NCBI RefSeq assembly: GCF_052857255.1
Contig: NC_135505.1
Span: 28,643,999 to 28,707,998, forward strand
Reading direction: 5' to 3'
Length of the DNA stretch: 64,000 bases
DNA from: Amblyomma americanum
Taxonomy: Eukaryota > Arthropoda > Arachnida > Ixodida > Ixodidae
Part shown: piece by piece, positions 10,149 through 20,600 of the stretch
How positions within the stretch are numbered: position 1 is the stretch's first letter
Layout of the letters: the number at the start of each line of letters is the position of its first letter
Program-made: the position numbers and the translations under genes
Notes under the pieces: generated by a model
The model's database searches: none
Told to the model about the DNA's origin: nothing
The model's input: only the letters and a program-made list of their open reading frames with translations

Positions 10149-11448
10149 ATAATAAACTGCACATCTCCAACCAAAAATGTTAACTTTAACCCAACGTTTC
10201 GAAGCCGACTCGGCTCCATCAGTGGTGACTGAGGGCGGGTAGCAAGCGTCTTTTAAGTATGGGGGGAGGGGGGTGAAAAGAACGACAGCTGTGTCGCGAA
10301 AGGCGCTGGGGAGGGGGAGGGGGTTTAGTCTGTTAGTCACGCTGGCGCTCTGCAGGGAGGTGCTGAATGGCGACTTTTTTTCGTTGCGTTGAAGAGCGAA
10401 GTCCCTGGGCATATACTGGGGGCACGTTTCCTTTTGCGCGGTTGATATTGTTCGGGGTGGTTTGGATATGCCAGGATTCCAGAAGGAGCCTCTTGTGGTA
10501 ATTTGTTTCGGTTCCGAGGATGCGGGTTCCTTCAAAGCTCATTGTATGGTCGGAGTCCTCGAAATGTTCGGCTACTGAATTGCGGACGTCGTTTTCATGT
10601 TGCCGAATTTTTTTTTTGAAATTTTTGGTTTCGCCGATGTAGCTTGCATCGCAGTCGGCGCATGGAATTTGGTAGACAATGCGTTGGGCTCTTTCTCTCG
10701 GCGGCCGGTCTTTGGAAACAGGTAGGCAAAGCGCAACATATTTTGTGGGCTTGTGCGCAACCTGGAGACTCGATTGTTCAGGATTCGGGCGATGGTTTCG
10801 CTGACACCTCCGACATAAGGTAAAGTGACGTATTTTGGTGGTGGCGTTGGTATTTGTGCGTTGATTTCTTGACGAATGTTGTGTTTTTGACGTCGAATGG
10901 TTTTTCGAATAAAGACTTTTGGGTAGCAGTTCATGATGAGTTCTTTGAATATCGTGCGTTGATCTTTTTTTCTGTCAAGTTCTGTGCTGCAGTGTGTGTC
11001 GATTCTTCTGAACAGCGTCTTCACTGATGCTTTATGGACTGTCGGGTGGTTTGAAGAGAAGGGGAGATACCGGCCTGAGTGGGCTGGTTTGCGGTATACG
11101 GAGAATTGAAGGGTATTGTCGTTTCGGGACACGAGGACGTCCAAAAACGGCAGGGAGTTTTCTTGTTCCGCCTCTAGCGTGAACTGAATGTCAAGTTCTA
11201 CGGAGTTTAAATGACGAAGGAAATTTTGAGTCTCAGATTTTTTGATGACGGCAAAGCAGTCGTCAACATACCCGAGGCAAATCTTTGGTTTCGGGTGGAA
11301 TAAGTTGAAGGCTCGCTGTTCGACGTGTTCCATTGTTAAATTGGCCATTACGACAGAGATGGATGCTCCCATTGGTGTTCCTTTCACTTGTCGGTAAAAT
11401 TCTCCGTTTGACGAGAAGTATGTAAGTCTCTCAAAATGGTTAGTTTTC
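10149..11448 (-). mobile_element. 5'-truncated Penelope-like element 1
   Basis: Penelope-like elements encode a telomerase-related RT followed by a GIY-YIG endonuclease. The minus-strand frame contains the RT core (VKGTPMGASISVVMANL, then LGYVDDCF with the catalytic Asp pair, then LPFLDVLV). A frameshift near 10690 separates it from the GIY-YIG part (IVYQIPCADCDASYIGETKN, then the HENDVRN helix region and a distal SFEGTRIL..E..HIQ region). The insertion is bounded by AGGCACTTCGCTGT at 10135-10148 and 11449-11462, a 14-bp target duplication. The RT N-terminal half is missing, consistent with 5' truncation during target-primed reverse transcription. Confidence 0.9.
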
Positions 11449-11462
11449 AGGCACTTCGCTGT
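11449..11462. repeat. right target duplication of Penelope 1
   Basis: AGGCACTTCGCTGT, identical to 10135-10148, at the 5' end of the minus-strand Penelope copy. Confidence 0.9.
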
Positions 11463-11790
11463 GCACGCTGGGCGAAATGTTTTAAGACTGCCGGGCAAAG
11501 CAGTGTTTTAGCATACAGGCGAAGGAGTAGAGCTACTCCGCCTTTCTGAGGCACTTGCAGGGCTTAGGAACGATCCCATGGCCGACTTGGTAATGTTGGG
11601 TAATTTCCTTATTGGTAAAAGCCGGAATGGGGTCGGAGTCCGCATCTAGGTTAGGCGAGGGCGATGAATGGAGAATGAGCGGGCGGGCAGCGGCGTCCGC
11701 CGCTTCGTTACCCTCTACACCCGTGTGCGCGGGAGTCCACATTATCGTCCGGGATGCCGGGGTCCAGAGATAATTGCCACCTTTAAGTAT

Positions 11791-12292
11791 ACGCTAAGCA
11801 ACGTAGCTACCCCCGTGAAGAATATCGGCGCCCCCAAACCTGTTCCCATTTTTTGCGGAAGTCGACTTGCTCTTCTTGGAGGTGGAAAGTCGCATTGATG
11901 GTTATGCCGTTACTGGCGTGCGTCGTCTCTGCCTCACGTGCCTGCCGCCGCTTTCTTTGCTGCGGGGGGGAGGGGGGCGTGTTCGCACTACCAGCCAGTA
12001 ATGCTCTCGCATTAAAATCGGTTATAGCATAGTTCTTTTCTCTCTCTCTCTCTCTCATGGAACTGTTTAGCCTGTGGAAGAGCCGCATGACAGATCATCA
12101 CGACGAGCCGCCCGTTCATCGAAGTCTCTCTTCAGAGAGCAGTGTGCTATGGTGCGGAGGGTATATGCTGAGCAGGAGTCTGGCTTCCTTTACTCGATTG
12201 ATGTGTGTGTCTCCCGGAATTTTTACGTGCAGGCAAAATGAGTGCAGGATGCTGATGTGATTGTGTATGACGGGTTGTGGGATGCGACCTGG
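11791..12292. other. repeat-derived DNA with a LINE C-terminal fragment
   Basis: A CT-rich microsatellite (about 12039-12056) precedes a short plus-strand frame reading MELFSLWKSRMTDHH. This resembles the 29.8-kb LINE terminus (MRLCSLWRSRMMDRQ), so 12057 to about 12190 is probably a fragment of that LINE family. The rest is unassigned. Confidence 0.45.
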
Positions 12293-12855
12293 TGTTGGGG
12301 GTTCTTACTAGGCCGTCGAGCCTCGTCGGAGGTCTAGGCCGTGAACTCCGAGCTCCCGGTATCGGACACCACGCGCGGCCGTTCTCTCGGCGGCGCAGCG
12401 GATATGCGAAATAAACAACACAGAAGAAGACTCTTTGCTCGGGCGAAACGTTTAATGGGTTCTCCCAAAATAGCTGGCTGCTAGATTCTTGATCTGCGGC
12501 CCTTGTCGTCTGGCTTGGTCGTGCGGTTGGCGGGGCAAGATGGCGACAAGAAAGAGGGAAGATGGGAGGTATTTACTTGTCCTTTCGCTGTCACGGCTCG
12601 CCGAAGTCTCTCCCTGGCCACGGCTGATACCCGCTGATATCGGCGCACTTTCTCATTGTCACATTCGGCCATTCAGCGACCGCGCCAGCGGCGCCTGGCG
12701 GTGCGCGCTTGCGATCGGTTTTGGAGGAAAGAGGCGGCGCAGCGCTCTCGAGCAGACTCGCCCGCGCGGAAGGAGGAGGAAAGCATCCGCTTTCCTGCGT
12801 CTCCATGGTGCGCCTTGCCGGCCAGGGAAGCGTGCGCCACTCCGAAACTTCCACA
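12293..12855 (-). repeat. 3' LTR of gypsy element 2
   Basis: On the minus strand it begins TGTGGAAGTTTCGGAGTGGC next to the purine tract and ends in CAACA at 12293. It aligns with 18621-19102 over about 480 bases. Relative to that LTR it lacks a stretch of about 10 bases near 12770. Confidence 0.8.
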
Positions 12856-12867
12856 CCCCTCCTCCCT
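12856..12867 (-). other. polypurine tract of gypsy element 2
   Basis: AGGGAGGAGGGG on the minus strand directly precedes the LTR start, as expected for the plus-strand DNA primer. Confidence 0.65.
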
Positions 12868-14264
12868 AAAGACCGAACGTCCCCTGAGTTACGTGGATGG
12901 CAGACTGCAATGATCTCATTAAACTCTTTACCTTTATTTGCCGCATACAAATTCCACAGAAGATCAAAGTCCACACCATGTTTCCGATTCCGTCGTCCTC
13001 TGGGGGTGGTGCTCCTAGGGATAGCGTCGCGCCAGGAGGCTCGGTCTCTGGCCCTGGTTGTGTGACCAGGGTTCGGGACTCTGGGGCGATCTCCATCCGA
13101 AGCACCCTGGCCGCGAACACAGGATCCCAGGCAATCCGGTCCCACACCACCTCGGCGTCGAGGTCGCTCTCCTCCAGGTGGTGCCGGTGGTAGCTGGAGG
13201 CGACTTGTGTGCGCCGGTTGGTGACCAAGCCGCCGCACTCAGGCGTGGCCGCCGGCTGGATGCGCCGCCAGGTGGTCCGCAGTGGTGCCACCCTAGAAAA
13301 TGCAGGGGACCCGCTCCCGCGCCAAGCCCGCCTACACCTGCACCTGCCGATCCCACGGCGCCACACTCACGTAGGAGCGAGGTGGCGCATTGCCGGCCTG
13401 ATGTGTCCTGGTGGCGATGAACCGACAACGGGTCCGGCAGCCCCGGCCGGAGCGGGTCCTCGGTGCCTGGCTGCCTGATCCGGGGGTTGAGGTGCGGGCG
13501 CGGCCCCTGAAAGCTGGTGGCGGGGCCAGGCGCTTGCGGCCCGCCAGCGTGCTGCTCCGCGGCCTCCGTGCTGCCGCGGTCGTGGCCGTGGCCCTGCGTG
13601 TGGCCGCGGTCCCGGCTGCTGTCTCATCGTACCGCGGCCTCCGTGCTGCCGCGGTCGTGGCGGGGGGTCCTGCGTGGGGCCGCGGCGCCGGGTGATAGCG
13701 AATTCTCCGTGACCATTGCCGGCGAGCCCGTTGCCGCTGGTGGTCAGCCGGACGCTCAGGCACAGGTCCGTGCTCGCTCCAGCGACAATGGCGACAGTGC
13801 CTTCATGGTGGTGCGTTTGAAGTGAGCGCCGCGGTCGCTGTGGGCTGACAACCGTCCTCCCACAGTGTCCTCTGGGAAACACATTCGCGCTCCCCACTGG
13901 CCCTTCCCTTTGATTCTAATATGTCATAGCTTGCCATTTGGACACGCCAAGGTTCGTCTGAGGAGCAGGGGTTGGCGGGGGTCATCGCGTGGTCCCCTCC
14001 TGGGAATTTTGACTTCTTTGCGGCCTCGGCCGCCCCTTTGCGCCGGTGGGTGCAATCTTCCGGGGTCCCTCCTTCCTTCGTCCGCTAATTAACCTTTGGC
14101 GCGGCTCAGGCCCCCTTCGCCCAGTGCGTCCCCTTAGCAGCTCTTTGGATTGCTGCGGGTATTGTAGGAGCGCGTTGGGGCCAGCGAACTTTCCCCGTGA
14201 TTTAACGCGGCCGGAGGCTCTCTCTCCACGGCGACTTCCCTTTTGAAGTACCTTTTTAGCTCCC
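12868..14264 (-). other. 3' non-coding region of gypsy element 2 with GC-rich repeats
   Basis: About 1.4 kb between integrase and the 3' LTR. A segment containing CCGCGGCCTCCGTGCTGCCG starts at 13557 and again at 13632, a 75-bp-period duplication in very GC-rich DNA. All frames here give Arg/Pro/Gly/Ala-rich strings without a recognised domain. No env protein is identifiable. Confidence 0.45.
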
Positions 14265-14831
14265 CTACATGGATGGGCCCGCTGAGTAGAACCGAGTTCG
14301 GTTCCTCAGCTTGTAGTTAAATGGCGACAGCTTCTCAGCAACGATGAATAAGCCGACCCATTTGGGCTCGAGGCCTGCAGCAAATCCCGTGCTCGTATCG
14401 CTGAGGGAGCGGTTGCGTTTGAGAACGAAACCTCCAACTTGGAATTCCAAGTCCCGATGCGCTCTATCATAGGCAGCCTTCTGGCTCGCCCTGGCTCTTG
14501 TGCGATTGCGGCTAGCCTCTTTCACTCCGGCTTTGAAGCACTCGTTTCAGTCCTCTTTGCCTGGAACGTATTTCAGCAAAGCTCCGTCGCCATGAAGGAG
14601 GAAGCTTTCCAGCTCAACCGCAGCACTGCGAGCTGCACTAGAGCTCGTGCCTAACGCGTCCCCTGGTGTTCTCGGGCGACCTTTGACTAGATTCGTCGGG
14701 CGGTCCGTATCTTGACTAAGACCGGCGATCAGACTCCGACAGTACGTGTCTTCCTGCTGATCCTTGATAAGCTTTTCTCTGCTGAAATCAACCTCGATGG
14801 GAACCTTCACACCAAAGGGATGCGCATGCAA
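14265..14831 (-). pseudogene. integrase remnant of gypsy element 2
   Basis: The frame 14831-14547 gives the region leading into integrase (KVPIEVDFSREKLIKDQQED), ending near DGALLKYVPGKED just before the zinc-binding domain. The next frame, 14525-14265, is already the post-core C-terminal region (RARASQKAAYDRAHRDLEF, VGGFVLKRNRSLSDTS, GPSM). The HHCC domain and the D,D-35-E core, several hundred bases in a complete element, are missing between them, so this copy cannot make integrase. Confidence 0.75.
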
Positions 14832-14926
14832 ACGAGCGAGATTTTTATCCCCTCGGCTCCGCTCTTCCGACGCGTGGGGAAGTTACTGCGGCGGCTCCTC
14901 CTCTCCACTGCCTGGGGAGAGGCCAT

Positions 14927-16346
14927 TCACAGGCGCGCACGACAACGCGTCAGTAACCACGTTTGTGGCCCTTTTCGGTACCGCACTTTGAATTCGAAGC
15001 ACTGTAGCATCAGGACCCAACGTGCGAGCCTTCCGCAAGGCTCACGAAGGCTGGTTAACCGTGTCAATGACATGTGGTCGGTTTCGACTGCGAACCATGT
15101 TCCTTCTACGTACATTTTGAATTGTCGTAGAGCGTAGATGATTGCCAAGCATTCTTTCTGTCACTGAGTAGTTGCGCTCGGCCGGCGTCAACGCACGGTT
15201 GGCAAATGCCATGGGTCGCAGTTGTTTGTCCTCCATCTGGAGTAACACTGCGTCCACTCTGAAATCGCAGCCATCTGTCTGGAAGACGAATGACCTGTTT
15301 AGGTCCGGCAGTTTCAGTGACGCGGTCTCGGCTATGGCCTTAGCCAGTTGACGAAAACACGTCTGCTCTTACTCTCCCCATTCGCACGGGGCTGTCTTCC
15401 TTAACAACTTTGTCAGGGGGGACTTGCAGGCGTATGCAGTTGGGAATGAACTGGCGGTAGTAGCCGACCATCCCAAGAAAGCGGCGCACTGCCTTCACGT
15501 CGTTCGGCACTGCAAATTCCAGGATCGAGCGAACCTTCTCGGGGTCCGGGCACACCTGTCCGCGCCGCACGCGCGAGACGATTAGGCGCACTTCCGCTCT
15601 GCACAGCTGCGCTTTGGCGAGGTGAGTGTGAGGCCTGCTTCTCTGAGCTTTCTCAGGACATCTCCGAGATGATCGAGGTGCTCCTAGAAGGTACGGGAGT
15701 AGATGACGATGTCGTCCAGGTAGGCGAGGGCGTGATGCCCTTTGGCGTCGCAGAGCACACGGTCAATCAGCCGCTGAGAGGTGCTCGGGCTTCCGGACAA
15801 ACCGAAGGGCATCCTAACGAACTCGTAGAGGTCCCTGTGGCAAGTGAATGCCGTTTTGCACTCGTCGCCTGGTCGCCTCTCTACCTGAAGATAGCCTTTG
15901 CTAACGTCCAGAGTAGAATAATACCTCGCTCCGCCGAGGTTTGAGACGATATCGTCAATGCTTGGGAAGGGGTACGCATCCTTCTGTGTGACTGCATTCA
16001 ATCGCCTGTAGTCCACGCACAAGCTCGAGCTACCGCCCTTTTTTGGGGACGAGTACGACTGGGAATCCCCAGGGACTCGAGCGCCGAACAATGCCCGCAT
16101 CGAGCAGGTCTTGCAGTGCCACGTCAATCGCCTCTCGTTTGGCGAGGCTGACCAGTCCGGGATTGCATTTCCAAGGATGTGCGTCGCCTGTTTCGATGCC
16201 GTGCTGCACCATTTCTGTGCAGCCGGGGCGGTCCGTAAATATCTCCACGAAGTCGCTAAACAAAGAGAAGATGCGGCCGCGCTCACGCTCCACCAACGCA
16301 CCCGCGGTCGCGAGGAGACTGTGTAATTTAGCTTCCTTCTCCGCAA
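14927..16346 (-). pseudogene. pol: reverse transcriptase and RNase H of gypsy element 2
   Basis: Reading down the minus strand, 16060-15684 gives the RT core (CVDYRRLNAVTQKDAYPFPS, YYSTLDVSKGYLQVE, MPFGLSGSPSTSQRL, then LAYLDDIVIYSRTF with the catalytic YLDD). After frameshifts, 15591-15340 gives the thumb/connection (VRRFLGMVGYYRQFIPN). RNase H follows at 15257-14927 (QTDGCDFRVDAVLLQ, FANRALTPAERNYSVTE, FAVETDHMSLTRL). At least three frameshifts separate these blocks. In functional relatives this protein copies RNA into DNA within the gag particle. Confidence 0.85.
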
Positions 16347-17114
16347 AAAAAAAAAATGCGCGGGGACAAGTACAGGCCACAGCTACTGACTCCAGCGGCT
16401 CGGGGGTAGCGTTGTTTTCTCGGGAGGCATTCCTCCTCACCACTTCGGCTTTTGACATCCGAGCAGTCGCGGCGGGCGCGGTAGTGAACGGCTTGAGTGG
16501 CGTGAACAAGCTTTCCCGGTAGCTGCCGTTGCCCATGTCAACTACGATTCCCGATGTTGACAAGAAATTTCGTCCGAGAATGGCGGGGACCGTGAGTCCA
16601 GGCAGGTTAATAAAGCGGTGCCGTTGTCTATGCTGATTCCAGCGCATGACAAGGCGTGCATCACCGCGTGAGCACGCCTTTCCGCGTGCGAGTAGGAGGG
16701 GCACGTTGTGCTTTCGCAGCTGAATGCCCTTCCGTCCTAGATGCGAGACGCCCTCGTCTCCAATGGGCGACGTGCTCGCGCAAGTGTCGAGCAATGCTGT
16801 GAACGTAAATCGTGCGATTACAAGTTCTATGTACGGGGCACTCACACTGCTTGGCGTTCCTACCCTTAACAGCGAAGGGGCCGCGATTGCGGCTGCATCG
16901 CCCGGTTCCGCCACGGTTACCGGCGGCCTGCCTAGTTTGCCGGCCCGGTAGGAAACGCACGTGCAATGTGACCCGCTTGGCCACAGTTGAAGCAGCGCAA
17001 AGAGTTCCGTGCATGAGACAGGGATGGACGAGACTGCTCTCGCGCACGGCCATCCCTGAACGTTTCGAACCGGCATTTCCACCCGGTGACGCTGTCGGTC
17101 TGGAGGCGTAACAC
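16347..17114 (-). pseudogene. zinc knuckle, protease and RT N-terminus of gypsy element 2
   Basis: The minus-strand frame 17114-16932 contains CFNCGQAGHIARAF, a CCHC knuckle whose last Cys is replaced by Phe. The frame 17082-16030 carries the aspartic protease (ALLDTCASTSPIGDEGVSHL, with DTCAS where DTGAS is usual, and AILGRNFL as the downstream ILG motif). It continues into the RT N-terminal region (FTDRPGCTEMVQHGIETGDA and the SSPWGFPVVLVPKKG segment, just inside the RT entry). Confidence 0.8.
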
Positions 17115-17532
17115 CTAGCTTCGCTATCGTTTGACCGGGCTTGGGAATCTCTGTCGCGTGGTTGGCGAGAGGCTGACCAGACTCCCGGCCATGTAACCTG
17201 TGTTTCCCTGAGCCCGTATGAGTAGGGATCCAAGGCGTGCCCCGAGACTTCTACAAGCGTGCCTTGAGCTGGTGCCCGAGCGGATTCGCTTCGTGGGCGG
17301 GTGCTGCCTTTTTAGGTGTAGCTGGCCTCTAGTGATTCCGATAGAGATGGCGGAGGCCCGAACGCGCGGGCTGCCGAAGTTTCGGCTTGTGTCCGGAGCG
17401 CTTCCACAGCTAGCTCGTTCAAGTCTCCGCAGCGATTTTCCCGCAGATAGAGAGCAAGCGGGGGTTGGCTCTGTCGGTCTACCCTTTCCACCCGCTCCGC
17501 GTTTGAAGCTCCGGGATCGGCGTAGTCGTAAA
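17115..17532 (-). pseudogene. gag: C-terminal gag segment of gypsy element 2
   Basis: Sequence between the MITE and the zinc knuckle. In shifting frames it resumes the gag interrupted by the MITE: the first codons after the insertion (YDYADPG) follow on from QEL before it. Several frameshifts; no intact frame. Confidence 0.6.
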
Positions 17533-17804
17533 CCCATACAAAAATGTCCTATGGCCGGCTATAGAATTTTGGCCCAAATAGCTATAGACCTTTCCTATTT
17601 CTGTCTATAGCTGTCTATACAGGCTGATATATTTTTCTACAGAGAGCTTAAGACAATTGTATGGTTCCAAAGCTATAGCTTTAGTGGCATAGATTTTTCA
17701 ATAGCCGGCAATGAGCACCTCGGTGGGTGCTTATAGACGTTCATAAAAGGCCATAGATGGACATAGCTTTTTCCATAGACGCCCATAGGACTTTTTTGTA
17801 TGGG
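17533..17804. mobile_element. MITE inserted in gag of gypsy element 2
   Basis: A 272-bp AT-rich unit with 22-base terminal inverted repeats: CCCATACAAAAATGTCCTATGG at 17533-17554 pairs with 17783-17804 with one mismatch. Its interior is filled with copies of CTATAG and CCATAG. No coding capacity. Removing it plus a 2-bp TT duplication restores gag in frame on the minus strand (QEL then YDYADP), which confirms both boundaries. The DNA transposon superfamily is not determined. Confidence 0.85.
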
Positions 17805-18408
17805 AAGCTCCTGCATCGCACTGACGTACCCGACGAGAGATTCGTCAGAGGCTTGCTTGTGCACCTCCAACTCCCGCCGCATCCGCATCTGATAGTCGTA
17901 AGGCAGGAACTCCTCCCTGAACATCCTGCGGAAATCAGCCATCGTGCTCGCAGTGTGGCCGACCAAAAGATGCCACCGAGCGGCCTGATCGGCGAGCGCA
18001 ACGGGGATCACTCTCCGAAGCCTGTCATGCTCACTCGTGCCTGTTGTCTGACCGTACCGGTCCAGAGCCAGCAAAAAGTGATTAGCGCTCGTTTGATCGC
18101 TGTAGCCACTGTACATGGGGATCCTAACTCCGATCCGCGAGCTAGATTGCGCGGATTGCAGCGCTTGCTGTAATGTGCTGCCCAGAACATCGGCGAGATT
18201 TGTCGCGTTTGAGGGTGTCTCGCTGTCAGGAGCCGTGATGAGCGGTGACCCCGTCGCGTGTGGCGCGGTCTCGGTTGTGCCGTTTGGAAGGTGTGAAACG
18301 AAGGGTGATGTGCCCGCCTGTTCCCAGGCGGCACGCGCCGATGATGGATGAGCGACAACGCTTGGCATGTTGGTACCGTGGCATCTGGCGGAGTTTCCCG
18401 GCGTCCAC
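17805..18408 (-). pseudogene. gag: N-terminal gag of gypsy element 2
   Basis: The minus-strand frame from ATG 18368 is open for about 190 codons until the MITE interrupts it. It contains a Pro/Ser/Thr-rich leader, then a gag core (PMYSGYSDQTSANHFLLALD, VIPVALADQAARWHLLVGHT, FRRMFREEFLPYDYQMRMRR, SDESLVGYVSAMQEL) matching the paraneoplastic/Ty3-type capsid pattern. The start gives the first Met of the capsid-like frame; an upstream start is possible. Confidence 0.8.
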
Positions 18409-18601
18409 GATGTTGCGTACTTAGCGCCTGCGGCGGTGTGTCATCCCGTCCGTGAAGCTGATTCCGCTGGTGGAGTGCCTGGGGCAGGGCGTTCCCTAGG
18501 CCCCTGGCCGAGCTCTGTGGGCCACATCAGATCAGGCAGTGTACACTGCGGATCCGCCATGTTCGAGGGAGTGAGTTGCTCGAGCGCCTCTGCGCGTGAG
18601 A

Positions 18602-18618
18602 ACCACGTTGAGGCACCA
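18602..18618 (-). other. putative primer-binding site of gypsy element 2
   Basis: On the minus strand, TGGTGCCTCAACGTGGTT begins three bases after the CA end of the 5' LTR (18621). It starts with TGG as expected for a tRNA 3' end complement. The tRNA was not identified. Confidence 0.6.
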
Positions 18619-18620
18619 GT

Positions 18621-19102
18621 TGTGTGGGTTCTTACAAGGCTGTCGAGGTCTAGGCCGTCAACACCGAGCTACCGGTATCGCACACCACGCGCGGCCGTTC
18701 TCATAGCGGCGCAGCGGAAATGCGAAATAAAAACATGGAACAGGACGCTTTGCTCAGGGCCCCCTCAAACGTTTATTGGATTCTCCAAAAATCGCTGGCT
18801 GCTGGATGCTTGATCTGCGACCCTTGCCATCTGGCTTGATCATGCGGCTGACTCGAAAAGATGGCGACAACAAAGAGGAAAGTTGGGAGGCATTTACTTA
18901 CGTCCTCTCGCTGTCACGGATCGCTGAAGTCTTTCCCCGTCCACTGCCGGTACCCGCCGATCTCGGCGCACTTGTCCGTTGTCACATTCGGCCAATCAGC
19001 GACGGATCCGGCGGCGCCTGGCGGTGCGCGCTTGCGACCGTTTTTTGAGGACGGAGGCGGCGCAGCGCTCTCGAGCAGACCTTCTGGCTACTCGCCCGTG
19101 GG
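18621..19102 (-). repeat. 5' LTR of gypsy element 2, truncated
   Basis: Aligns with 12293-12780 and shares GCGGCGCAGCGCTCTCGAGC. Beyond about 19102 the alignment to the 3' LTR stops, so the first part of U3 is lost and this LTR is about 80 bases shorter. Confidence 0.8.
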
Positions 19103-19149
19103 GAACATCGATGTTTCAAGTTCAAATACAGAAAGCCAGTTATGTTAAA

Positions 19150-19535
19150 TGGCAAGCGGTCACAATGTTAAACGAGTATAGACACCTAACCTCTTTACCT
19201 TTTTACAGCCATCTACGAACTGCGCCCTACATGGTCCCTCCGGCACGCATATCTCACCGCACTCTCCATCGACTGCAGATCAGCCGTCTACGTGCACGCA
19301 CCGTCACCTTCGCAGCTTCATTTTTTTTCTCGCACCGCCGCGGACTGGAATGGCCTTCCCGCTGACACTGCAGCGATAACCTGTCCCGCGAACTTCGCGC
19401 GTAGAGCCTACAACTATTTGTCATCATCATAATGCATGATTCCTTGCGAACACATAAAACGTTGTACGCACCCCTTATGTAATGCCCCTAAAAACGGGTC
19501 TTTCAGGAAATAAAATTGATTAATTGATTGATGTG
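19150..19535 (+). mobile_element. CR1/L2-like LINE 3' end
   Basis: Plus-strand translation gives RHLTSLPFYSHLRTAPY and, after a frame change, RTAADWNGLPADTAA, the usual C-terminus of CR1/L2-type LINE proteins. A 3' UTR with TAATGCCCCT follows, ending in ATTGATTAATTGATTGATG, a short tandem-repeat tail. Only the last part of the element is present. Confidence 0.65.
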
Positions 19536-20600
19536 GGTGTGTTTTTGCTTTTAATGAACCGCAAGAGATCATTATACATAGATCCCCACCTGGTATTCTC
19601 ATACGATCGTAAAATAATTATAACCGCTTTTCTTTCTCGTTCTGTTTCGGTTTCGGTTTCAACAGCCGAATGAGGAGTGTGACGTGAACGTGTGTGCTGA
19701 CAGGTCCGGTGAGACATGAAAAAACTGCAATATGATCGTTTCTTTCACATTCGTTGTCAATCCGGCCCTTGAGAAAGCCCGGCTTCAACGCTGCCGGCAA
19801 TTAAAACTATGAATCAGTGATTATATGGAGGTTTATTCAAGCCCCACTTGACAAAAAAAGCAATCTTTGACGTCAAAGCCGTCGTTCGGCTCTTGAAGCC
19901 GAAACCGAAACAGCATAAGTGAAAAAAATTATATTATAAATTATTTCATAGTGGCATGCGAATATCACTTGGTCATTCATGCGTGGTAGTGTCCCCGCAT
20001 CATTTCAGTCGATTCCGTCTGTTTATGTGGTACATGACAAAGTAGGCCTATTATATTCATGAAGAGAACATTTCGCGATTCTTGTCGACCTTCAATCGTG
20101 CGCACACGCACAGCGTTATTGACAGTGACTGTATACAAGAAAACCAGGTAGGAAATTAAGGGGTAACGAATTCAGTATAATAATGCACATTGATCGGCGA
20201 GTTGGCTTCTCGTCATTCTGAAACAAAACAGTGGGAAAAATGGCAATTTGAAAACAGACGGCACACGCTAGAGCTCAGAATTGAAGCTTTTTGTATTCTG
20301 CGAGAGATATAATTACATATAAAAAGGCAGTTGGCAACAAAGAAATCGAGACGAACAAGGCTTCTGCTTATTCAAAGGTCGGCGAGAGCCGTCGTGGATC
20401 TTCAATTTCGTACCCAGCGTCCTTCTTTATCTCTTCTACTTCACTTCTTTCCTCTATCATTTTATGCCCGCTGGCTTTCTTCTTTCATTATTCAGTTTCA
20501 TTTTTCTTTCCGCAACGGCGTGATTCCATTATTATCCCCTTTTTCATGTCATCTTTATTTCTTATTCATTTTCTTCCTCTTTCTTCTGGTCAGCCTGCCT
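19536..20600. other. unassigned AT-rich DNA
   Basis: No recognisable gene. Fragments with GGTTTCGGTTTC near 19646 and GCCGAAACCGAAAC near 19900 are loosely inverted. A T/C-rich stretch covers about 20400-20600. Confidence 0.3.

Larger units (their letters stand above)
9847..11790 (-). mobile_element. LINE 3' part, split by a Penelope-like insertion
   Basis: On the minus strand, 11742-11463 encodes RNase H sequence (WTPAHTGVEGNEAADAAARP), and 10148-9847 encodes the C-terminal zinc-binding module and 3' UTR. The two pieces join in frame once the Penelope insertion (10149-11448) and one copy of its 14-bp target duplication are removed. The joined sequence then gives C-X2-C (CLHCGEKSSDVF) followed by MVWAC, with a TAA at the codon before MVWAC. 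The 3' end carries AATAAAG and a tail of AGTC repeats (seen as GACTGACTGACT at 9847-9858), typical of LINE 3' tails. The element is 5' truncated near 11.8 kb. RNase H places it in the I/R1/LOA-type superfamily; the exact clade is not settled. Confidence 0.78.
12293..19102 (-). mobile_element. Ty3/gypsy LTR retrotransposon 2 (minus strand)
   Basis: Related direct repeats at 12293-12855 and 18621-19102 flank a minus-strand internal region with the usual order: gag, zinc knuckle, protease, RT, RNase H, integrase. A primer-binding-site candidate lies inside the upstream LTR and a purine tract (AGGGAGGAGGGG on the minus strand, 12856-12867) lies at the downstream LTR. The 5' LTR is missing about its first 75 bases. 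Gag carries a MITE, pol has several frameshifts, and most of integrase is deleted. The copy is non-functional. Confidence 0.88.

Noticed and set aside
12866..13897. Several overlapping Arg/Pro/Gly-rich frames
   Set aside because: GC-rich repeat DNA in the 3' region of gypsy element 2; no frame is preferred and no env or other domain is visible.
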